From: an uncultured Porphyromonadaceae bacterium
Lineage (GTDB): Bacteria > Bacteroidota > Bacteroidia > Bacteroidales > Muribaculaceae
Assembly: GCA_900555165.1 (NCBI GenBank)
Contig: USKE01000042.1
Coordinates: 1-11,198, forward strand
Reading direction: 5' to 3'
DNA: 11,198 nucleotides
The position numbers and the translations under genes were made by a program. The notes beneath the pieces were generated by a model. That model searched no databases and was not told the origin of the DNA. It worked only from the letters and a program-made list of their open reading frames with translations. Positions 5,124-11,198 of this stretch are shown here, piece by piece (the stretch's first letter is position 1; every line of letters starts with the position of its first letter).

Positions 5124-7373
5124 ATGAAGAAACTGTACACACTTCTTTCCATGGCCGTGGCTGCGGCCACAGTAATTCCGGCATCGGCTCAGCTGAGTCT
5201 GGCTGATAGAATGCAGTTGCGTCGGCAACGGGCCGAGCTGGGACACACGGCTGTGACACGTGGATCGGCAGCGATAAAAGATACCGGTCACACATTCGGA
5301 TTCATCAGGCTTGCAGCCGGCAGCAGCCGTGCCGATCTTGAGACAGAGGATGTCACTGTTGCCTCGGTGCGCGGCGACATTGCCCTGGTATCGGTGCGTG
5401 CCGGTGACGAGGAGCGCGTGGCATCGCTTGATTGCGTGGCCGAGTTCCAGCTGTCGCGCCCCGTAAAGGCCGACATGGATCTGTCGCGTCAGATGTCGGG
5501 CGTGGAATCCATACACAACGGCGTGGAGCTTGACCATCCCTATACCGGGAGCGGGGTCATTGCCGCGGTGGTTGATCAGGGGCTGGATGCCAACCATATC
5601 AATTTCCGTAACTCAGACGCTACTTCGCGTATCGGTTATCTGGGGCACACCTATACCGATCCGAGCAGTGAAGGGGGCTGGAGCGGCGTCACATACGACC
5701 GAAACAATATATGGCGTTTCACTACCGACACCGACGAGACGTTCCATGCCACCCATACCCTGGGCATAATGGCCGGCAGCTACAGAGGCGAGGCACAGGT
5801 GGCTGTGGCCGACAACAGCCAGACAGCCACTATACAGACCATGGCCAATCCGTATTACGGCGTGGCCACAGGCGCCGACATCGCTGCCGGCGTGACCGAT
5901 CTGGTCGACATGCTCATCGCCGAGAGTATCGACATGATACTCAACTACCGCTATGCACAGCAGAAACCCTGTGTGCTGAGCCTTTCGCTGGGTTCCAATG
6001 TCAACAGCCACCGGCCCAACTCGCTCATGGGACAGTTCCTTGAGCTCGTGGCCAAGGAGGCGGTAGTGGTATTGTCGGCCGGCAACGAGGGTGACATCCC
6101 GCTGGCGCTGGTGAAGACTCTCGGCGAGGGCGACACCGAGGCCAAGACCTTCATTATGCCCTCGTACGCCCCCGACACGCGCTATGGCATGACGTATGTG
6201 TACAGTGACCGTCCGTTCACCCTCAAAGCCGTGATATTCAATCGCGCACGCGGCAAGATAAGCTACAATATGGGCATCCCCTCGGGGCTTGAGGACGGCG
6301 CCGGAGTGTTCTACTGTTCGTCAGACTACAAGCAGGAGACAACCGATGTGGTATCGTCGAACTTCTCGAATGCTTTCAGCGGTTATGTCGGCGTGGGCTA
6401 CAACCGCGAGCAGTACACCGGCGAATACACGGGCCTGGTGTCATATTATACCAAAGACAATCCTGACAAGAACGCCAACGGCAACTATATCCTCGGATTC
6501 GTGGTAGAGGGAGAGCCAGGCCAGCGCATCGAGTGCTACAACGAGGCCGACTACGGCTATCTCGACAGTTTCGGAATCGAGGGGTGGGATACAGGTCAGA
6601 CAGACGGCACCATCTCAGACATGGCATGCGGCAACGACGTGCTTGTCGTGGGCGCGTACAACGTGCGCGATTCATACGGCGCGCTCGACGGATATGTCTA
6701 CGGTTATCAGAACACGTTCCTGCCGGGCAAGATCACCCCCTTCTCGTCATACGGCACCCTGGCCGACGGCCGCACGCTGCCGCATGTCTGCGCTCCCGGC
6801 GCCGCCGTCATCTCGTCGACCTCGAGCTACTACGCCAAAAACGAGATAGCCTCTATAGGCAAGCGCGGGGTCGTGGCCTCGGTAAGCGAGGTTGACCGCG
6901 AGAACTACTGGGCGCCCGCCAGCGGCACATCAATGTCGACACCTTATGTGGCTGGTTCAATCGCCCTGTGGCTTGAAGCAGATCCTACCCTTACGATAGA
7001 CGAGATAAAGGATATCGTGGCCACCACATCGATACGCGACGAAGAAGTGCTGTCAGGCAACCCCGTGCAGTGGGGCGCCGGCAAGTTCGACGCCTACGCC
7101 GGTCTCAAAGAGGTGATACGCCGCTCAGGTATCGGAGAGGTAAGCGCCGATGCTGACGGCCTGATGGTGAAACAGACCCCCGACGGCCGCATCGAGCTGT
7201 TCGTAGGGAATGCCCCCTCGGTGGGCGCCACAGTCTATGACCTTACAGGTACGGCGGGGTTGCGCGGCGCGGCCGACGGTGACACGCTCACGATGGACCT
7301 CTCAAATCTGCGTCCCGGCGTGTATGTCGTCACGGTAAACGGCACACATTCAAAGAAAATCGTAATCAGATAA
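5124..7373 (+). CDS. Secreted S8 subtilisin-family serine protease with T9SS-like C-terminal domain
   Basis: The 749-residue preproprotein begins with a classical signal peptide (KK, hydrophobic core, PASA-Q; cleavage probably after A22). No lipobox Cys is present. Residues about 23-125 look like a propeptide. The subtilase core carries D151 (AAVVDQG), H208 (HATHTLG), oxyanion N321 (LSAGNEG) and S603 (GTSMSTP), so the catalytic set is complete. The His motif HATH differs slightly from the usual HGTH. About 280 residues separate N321 from the Ser. They include an apparent beta-rich insertion (about 340-475), as in many large Bacteroidota subtilases. Residues about 674-749 (VYDLTGT, LRPGVYVVTVNG, KKIVIR) match the style of a type A T9SS sorting domain, predicting export across the outer membrane and cleavage or anchoring there. 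It is the first gene of an operon with the LRR gene 10 bp downstream. Substrate is unknown. Confidence 0.9.
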   Translation: MKKLYTLLSMAVAAATVIPASAQLSLADRMQLRRQRAELGHTAVTRGSAAIKDTGHTFGFIRLAAGSSRADLETEDVTVASVRGDIALVSVRAGDEERVASLDCVAEFQLSRPVKADMDLSRQMSGVESIHNGVELDHPYTGSGVIAAVVDQGLDANHINFRNSDATSRIGYLGHTYTDPSSEGGWSGVTYDRNNIWRFTTDTDETFHATHTLGIMAGSYRGEAQVAVADNSQTATIQTMANPYYGVATGADIAAGVTDLVDMLIAESIDMILNYRYAQQKPCVLSLSLGSNVNSHRPNSLMGQFLELVAKEAVVVLSAGNEGDIPLALVKTLGEGDTEAKTFIMPSYAPDTRYGMTYVYSDRPFTLKAVIFNRARGKISYNMGIPSGLEDGAGVFYCSSDYKQETTDVVSSNFSNAFSGYVGVGYNREQYTGEYTGLVSYYTKDNPDKNANGNYILGFVVEGEPGQRIECYNEADYGYLDSFGIEGWDTGQTDGTISDMACGNDVLVVGAYNVRDSYGALDGYVYGYQNTFLPGKITPFSSYGTLADGRTLPHVCAPGAAVISSTSSYYAKNEIASIGKRGVVASVSEVDRENYWAPASGTSMSTPYVAGSIALWLEADPTLTIDEIKDIVATTSIRDEEVLSGNPVQWGAGKFDAYAGLKEVIRRSGIGEVSADADGLMVKQTPDGRIELFVGNAPSVGATVYDLTGTAGLRGAADGDTLTMDLSNLRPGVYVVTVNGTHSKKIVIR

Positions 7374-7383
7374 TTATATCGGA

Positions 7384-10300
7384 ATGAGAAAAATATCACT
7401 GGCGGCCGGCCTGTTGCTTATGGCCGCGTCGGCCACAGCGCAGACAGCTGACGAACAGCCGATAATCACGTTCAAGACGAACATATACGAAACCTACGGC
7501 GGCACCAACGCGTTTCATTTCGTGCTCGGCGCCACGGAAGAGACATACATTGACGTAGACTGCGGTTTCGGCCGTGACGAATATCTGGTCGGCCCAGCCA
7601 CATTTGACTCCGAGGCACAGGAGATGACCGGAACAGTTGTCACATGCAACGTGAACTCCGACGGGATGGTGAAAATCTACGGCGACGCGTCGCTGATAGA
7701 CTATTTCGATGCCGAGGGATGCTATATTGAGACAATCGACCTGGGCGACTGCCTCAACCTCGATATCCTCGATCTTCAGCATAACGAGCTCAAGAGCCTC
7801 GACCTGTCGCGTTACACGAAACTTTCGGCCATTTATCTGACCGACAATCCTTTCACACCCGAGACCCCGCTTGTAGTGGGCGAAAACCATCCGAATCTGA
7901 CGATTCTTGATGTAGACATCATCGGATATATATCGCCCGATTTCGATATAACCACTTATCCTGAACTGGTGTCGTTCGACGCCTACGCCACAAAGACGCT
8001 GACACACCTCGACCCCTCGAACTGCAAGAAACTGCGTCGCCTCTGCGTCGACAGTTGCCCTATCCGGACTCTCGACGTCACCGGATGCCCGGCTCTGCAG
8101 GTACTGAATGTGGAGGACAGCGGCATCATCGACCTCGACCTGAGCCAGAATCCGAACCTTACTCAGCTTTATGTCAAGAAGGATTCGGGCACGCTCAATA
8201 CCGACCGCAAGTTCACCACGCTCGATGTGTCAGGCAATCCGGCCCTGACATACCTCACCGCGGTGGGAAACCTGCTCACGGAAATCAATCTTAGCTCCAA
8301 CACGCAGCTCGACTATCTCAATCTGGCCAAGAACCGGCTCACTGCCATTGACCTGTCGGCAAACCAATTGCTTACGAGTGTCGATATCAGCCAGAACGAC
8401 ATGACTTTCGCCACACTGCCTCTGCCTGATCCCGCATGGTATGATTATGTATATGACCAGCGTCCGATTACTGTCGCCAAGTCTTATCCCGAGGGCACGA
8501 AACTTGATTTCGCAGACAAGGTGCTCCGTGCGGGCACTTCCACCGATGCGGTAATGTATTCATGGTCAGAGAGCGACAACGCCGCTACCGTGCTCGGCCC
8601 TGAATATTTCACATACGAAAACGGCCAGGTCACGCTCCTTAAGGCGGTCGCTGACTCGGTGTATCTGTCATTCGGCAGCTCGGCATTCCCCGGCGTGCGT
8701 CTGACTACCGGTAAATTCAGTGTCAAGACAGTCGCGGCATACGGCAAGCCCACTGCGGCACTGACGCTCACTCCCGGAGTCAATGACGGCGAGACCATTG
8801 TGATGAGTGTCGGCCTTGACGGCGCGACTGCCGCGGCTCCGCGCCAGTTCATGATCGACCTCGGTGACGGCCGGCAGGTTCCATTCTCGGCCACCACATC
8901 AGGCCTACCCGCCACACCCAACGTGACGGCCATCAAGAGAGGCTCGGGCATGGTGACTGTATATGTACCCGAAGGTGAGACCCTCACGGCATTCGGCATC
9001 GACAATACTACACTCTATGCCGTAGACCTCACAAAAGCACCTGAACTGCGTGAGCTCAGCCTCACCGATGCCGGCCTTTACAATGTGGATCTCGGTTTCA
9101 ACCGATGTCTGACATCGCTTGACCTGTCAGGCAATAATTTCAGCACGCTCACGCTCGAAGGGGTCAACGCCGTCTACGCCAAGAACGTGCTGGGCGACAT
9201 CAACCTGTCGCACAACCGCCTGACTTCAGTCACGCTCAACGACCCCCGTGCGATTGACCGCCTCGACCTGTCGTTCAACAGCCTCGACCGGTTTGACTAC
9301 AAGGAGTTCGAGTTCATCAGCTCGTTCAACATAAGTCACAACAATCTCACCGACATCAACATCACCTACATGGCAGAGGCCGAACTTGTGGATGTGTCGC
9401 ATAACCGTCTGGCATCAATACAGCTGCCTGACAACCAGCAGATAGGCACTATCCGCATAGACAACAACCTGTTCACGCTGGCCACCCTCCCCGAGGTAAC
9501 CAATCCCGGCACCGTCTATGTATATGCTCCGCAGGCACCGATTACGCTGCCCACCAAGGCGCCGTCGATAAACCTCTCGTCGCAGTACCGCGACATCGCC
9601 GGACAGACTACCATATATACATGGCGTTATGACGACGGCCGTGTCCTCGTCGAGGGAACAGACATACGCGGCACCCATGGCCGTTTCGCTTTTCTGGCCC
9701 CCGCGATCGGCAAGACTGTATTCTGCGAGATGACACATCCGGCATTCCCGGATTTCACCGGTGCCGACATGTTCCACACCACTCAGGTGCAGGCCGCCGA
9801 GATGCCCGACAATCTCATAGCCTCCTTTACCACTCCGGTAGGCGGCGAGTCTGTGGGCCTCTCGCTCGCCGCAGCCACGACAGGCACAGCGCTGTATATC
9901 GACTGGAGCGGCGAAGGCAATGCCGTAGAGCAATATGTGCTCGGCGACAGCTACACGCTCTTCGATGCCACTACCATAGCCGGTGCCGACGTAAAGGTTT
10001 ACACTTATTCGCCTGAAGATAAAATTACGGTTTTCTCGATCAACAATGCCTCGATGAGCAGGTTCGACGCCTCGTCGCTCACCGATGCCGTATGCATCGG
10101 TGTCCTCGGTGCCGGCCTTACTGACGGATCCCTCACCCTCCCGAAGAACGGCGTGTTGCGTGAGCTGTCGCTCGACAAGAACGCCTTCACCGAGTTCGAC
10201 CTTTCGGAATACCCCTCGCTGATGACATTCTCGATTTCCGACAACAGCCTCACGACCCTTGACCTGAGCCATTCGCCCGTATTGCAGATAGCGGCTGCAG

Positions 10301-10980
10301 GTCACAACGCACTTGAGAATGTAGTGCTCGGCGGCAACGACATGCTCTGGCAGCTCTCGGTTTCCCGAAATAACATTGCTGCCATAGATCTCACGGGCGC
10401 GCCTAATCTCGAACAGCTTGCCTTGGGGCAGAACCAGCTCGCCGGCATTGATGTGTCATCGCTGGACAAGCTCATTGCCCTTGACCTGTCGGGCAACAGA
10501 TTCACTTTCGCCACACTTCCCCCGGTGCTTCCGCGCTATATGATATATCATTTCGTCAACCAGCAGCCCATGGATGTGCCGTGCGTCGACGGTCGTGTGG
10601 ATCTGTCGGACCAGGCCGAGGTGAACGGAACGGCCACTGAATACCGGTGGTTTATCGGTGTCCCCGAGTTTGATGAGAACGGCGAGCTTGTCGGAGAGAA
10701 CCTTTATGTCGACGACGAGTATCTGCTCGACAACGGCGTCACCACATTCATCAAGCCTTTTGATGACGTGATGTGCGTCATGACCAACGCCGAGTTCCCC
10801 GACCTGTATCTCTACACCGTGCCGATGTCTGTGTCAGCCGGTCTTGAAGGTGTTACAGCCGACGGTTCGGATGCCACCCCCGTTTACTACAACCTTCAGG
10901 GCGTGCGTGTGACCACGCCGGCGCAGGGCATATACATTGTCGTGCGCGGGTCGCAGGTTACCAAAGAGTATGTGAGGTAA
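7384..10980 (+). CDS. Large secreted leucine-rich-repeat protein with T9SS-like C-terminal domain
   Basis: The 1198-residue protein starts with a signal peptide (MRKISLAAGLLLMAASATAQ, cleavage near residue 20). It ends with a short beta domain (about 1153-1198: VYYNLQGVRV, GIYIVVRGSQVTKEYVR), the typical Bacteroidales C-terminal sorting style. Between them are three LRR blocks with repeats such as LTSLDLSGNNFSTLTL and LDYLNLAKNRLTAIDLSAN, at about 115-340, 545-700 and 885-1045. Each is preceded by a beta domain with a YID/MID strand (TYIDVDC, FMIDLGDG, LYIDWSGEG). Each is followed by an Ig-like segment (MYSWSESD, YTWRYDDG, YRWFIG). LRR surface proteins of this BspA-like kind often bind host or bacterial surface proteins; binding here is inference. 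The protease just upstream shares its transcript and probably its secretion route. A strong terminator follows. The long minus-strand frame at 9415-10305 is its shadow. Confidence 0.9.
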   Translation: MRKISLAAGLLLMAASATAQTADEQPIITFKTNIYETYGGTNAFHFVLGATEETYIDVDCGFGRDEYLVGPATFDSEAQEMTGTVVTCNVNSDGMVKIYGDASLIDYFDAEGCYIETIDLGDCLNLDILDLQHNELKSLDLSRYTKLSAIYLTDNPFTPETPLVVGENHPNLTILDVDIIGYISPDFDITTYPELVSFDAYATKTLTHLDPSNCKKLRRLCVDSCPIRTLDVTGCPALQVLNVEDSGIIDLDLSQNPNLTQLYVKKDSGTLNTDRKFTTLDVSGNPALTYLTAVGNLLTEINLSSNTQLDYLNLAKNRLTAIDLSANQLLTSVDISQNDMTFATLPLPDPAWYDYVYDQRPITVAKSYPEGTKLDFADKVLRAGTSTDAVMYSWSESDNAATVLGPEYFTYENGQVTLLKAVADSVYLSFGSSAFPGVRLTTGKFSVKTVAAYGKPTAALTLTPGVNDGETIVMSVGLDGATAAAPRQFMIDLGDGRQVPFSATTSGLPATPNVTAIKRGSGMVTVYVPEGETLTAFGIDNTTLYAVDLTKAPELRELSLTDAGLYNVDLGFNRCLTSLDLSGNNFSTLTLEGVNAVYAKNVLGDINLSHNRLTSVTLNDPRAIDRLDLSFNSLDRFDYKEFEFISSFNISHNNLTDINITYMAEAELVDVSHNRLASIQLPDNQQIGTIRIDNNLFTLATLPEVTNPGTVYVYAPQAPITLPTKAPSINLSSQYRDIAGQTTIYTWRYDDGRVLVEGTDIRGTHGRFAFLAPAIGKTVFCEMTHPAFPDFTGADMFHTTQVQAAEMPDNLIASFTTPVGGESVGLSLAAATTGTALYIDWSGEGNAVEQYVLGDSYTLFDATTIAGADVKVYTYSPEDKITVFSINNASMSRFDASSLTDAVCIGVLGAGLTDGSLTLPKNGVLRELSLDKNAFTEFDLSEYPSLMTFSISDNSLTTLDLSHSPVLQIAAAGHNALENVVLGGNDMLWQLSVSRNNIAAIDLTGAPNLEQLALGQNQLAGIDVSSLDKLIALDLSGNRFTFATLPPVLPRYMIYHFVNQQPMDVPCVDGRVDLSDQAEVNGTATEYRWFIGVPEFDENGELVGENLYVDDEYLLDNGVTTFIKPFDDVMCVMTNAEFPDLYLYTVPMSVSAGLEGVTADGSDATPVYYNLQGVRVTTPAQGIYIVVRGSQVTKEYVR
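7462..8733 (+). repeat. LRR protein composite module 1
   Basis: Residues about 27-450. The order is a beta domain (TYIDVDCGFGRDEYLVG near 54-70), the longest LRR block, then NDMTFATLP (338-346) leading to an Ig-like segment with MYSWSESD and SSAFPGVRLTTGKFSV. The same order recurs twice downstream. This copy has more LRRs than the other two. Confidence 0.7.
8749..9789 (+). repeat. LRR protein composite module 2
   Basis: Residues about 456-802. The order is a beta domain with FMIDLGDGRQVPF (489-501), an LRR block from about 545, then NLFTLATLP (695-703), an Ig-like segment with YTWRYDDG, and THPAFPDFTGADMFHTTQV. It aligns by eye with modules 1 and 3 at the junction motif and the FPD/FPG segment. 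Confidence 0.7.
9814..10833 (+). repeat. LRR protein composite module 3
   Basis: Residues about 811-1150. The order is a beta domain with LYIDWSGEG (837-845), an LRR block from about 885, then NRFTFATLP (1038-1046), an Ig-like segment with YRWFIG, and TNAEFPDLYLYTVPMSV. It directly precedes the C-terminal sorting-like domain. Confidence 0.7.
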
Positions 10981-11034
10981 TGTCCGGTTAAACCGGGCGG
11001 AATTACTGCTCAATACAAGCACACATATATAATG

Positions 11035-11078
11035 TCAGCGGGTAGTTCCATACGTATGGAACGCCCGCTGATTTTTTT
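11035..11078 (+). terminator. Rho-independent terminator of the protease-LRR operon
   Basis: The outer stem TCAGCGGG (11035-11042) pairs with CCCGCTGA (11064-11071). Inside it sits a perfect 18-bp palindrome GTTCCATACGTATGGAAC (11045-11062), making an unusually long stem with a small internal asymmetry. Seven T residues follow (11072-11078). It starts 54 bases after the LRR stop. The T-run exists only in the plus direction. Confidence 0.9.
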
Positions 11079-11086
11079 GAGGCTGT

Positions 11087-11198
11087 TTAACATTTATTTT
11101 TAAATACTGGTGTCTGGTAAACATCTTCAAGTTGCTGATTATTACCGAGAACGCGAAGCATAAGCCGCGTAGTGGCGCAAGAATCCAGGCCACTGCAA
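11087..11198 (-). CDS. Possible 3' end of a convergent gene or transposase (partial)
   Basis: On the minus strand, 36 codons are open from the window edge to a TAA at 11089-11087. The encoded tail includes LMLRVLGNNQQLEDVYQ and ends FKNKC. The other minus frame and the plus frame are also largely open over this short stretch, so the assignment is weak. The sequence GAGGCTGTTTAA (11079-11090) resembles the ends of some Bacteroidota insertion sequences, whose transposase stop often lies near the terminal repeat. The neighbouring sequence beyond the window would decide this. Confidence 0.2.
   Translation of the reverse strand, partial: CSGLDSCATTRLMLRVLGNNQQLEDVYQTPVFKNKC

Noticed and set aside
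9415..10305. 296-residue minus-strand frame inside the LRR gene
   Set aside because: It lies wholly within the LRR coding region, whose repeats and modules are unmistakable. The antisense product shows no motif.
10984..10996. Small hairpin CCGGT-TAA-ACCGG directly after the LRR stop
   Set aside because: The stem is only five pairs with no T-run. The strong terminator 40 bases further on explains termination.
1..11198. CRISPR arrays, tRNA or rRNA genes
   Set aside because: No regularly spaced direct repeats, no cloverleaf-like segments with conserved T-arm sequence and no rRNA signature stretches were seen.

Overview
The window looks like a chromosomal segment of a gut-type Bacteroidota, most likely order Bacteroidales and possibly a Muribaculaceae-like lineage. 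The family-level placement is inference. Three things support this. Several genes are preceded by the Bacteroidota -7 box TAnnTTTG rather than an E. coli-type promoter. Two exported proteins end in short C-terminal domains of the type IX secretion (T9SS) sorting style. One exported protein is a Bacteroidales-style leucine-rich-repeat (LRR) surface protein.

Left part (1-2545): the 5' end of an unrecognised, polar, probably disordered protein runs off the left edge on the minus strand. Divergent from it is a two-gene unit on the plus strand. It encodes an ABC/SMC-like AAA ATPase and an HNH nuclease of the PtuB/TIGR02646 type, overlapping by 17 bp. The pair matches the Septu (PtuA-PtuB) anti-phage defence architecture, with no reverse transcriptase beside it.

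Middle part (2599-4605): two minus-strand genes point toward the defence pair. The upstream one encodes a von Willebrand factor A (VWA) protein with an intact MIDAS metal site and a Cys-rich patch. The downstream one encodes a 382-residue protein of unknown function with a possible winged-helix-like C-terminus. An imperfect 18-bp inverted repeat lies between them. An 18-bp perfect palindrome sits upstream of the VWA promoter.

Right part (4606-11198): after a 518-bp divergent intergenic region with a -7 box, a leader hairpin and an 11-bp tandem repeat comes a tight two-gene operon. It encodes a secreted subtilisin-family (S8) protease and a 1198-residue secreted LRR protein, with 10 bp between them. 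Both carry signal peptides and T9SS-like C-terminal domains, so they probably act together at the cell surface or outside the cell. The LRR protein consists of three diverged copies of one composite module. A strong intrinsic terminator closes the operon. The last ~110 bp hold a possible 3' end of a convergent gene or mobile element that cannot be resolved here.

The most notable content is the Septu-type pair and the protease plus triplicated-LRR operon. Nothing seen proves a wholly new system. The protease-LRR unit is the least described combination.
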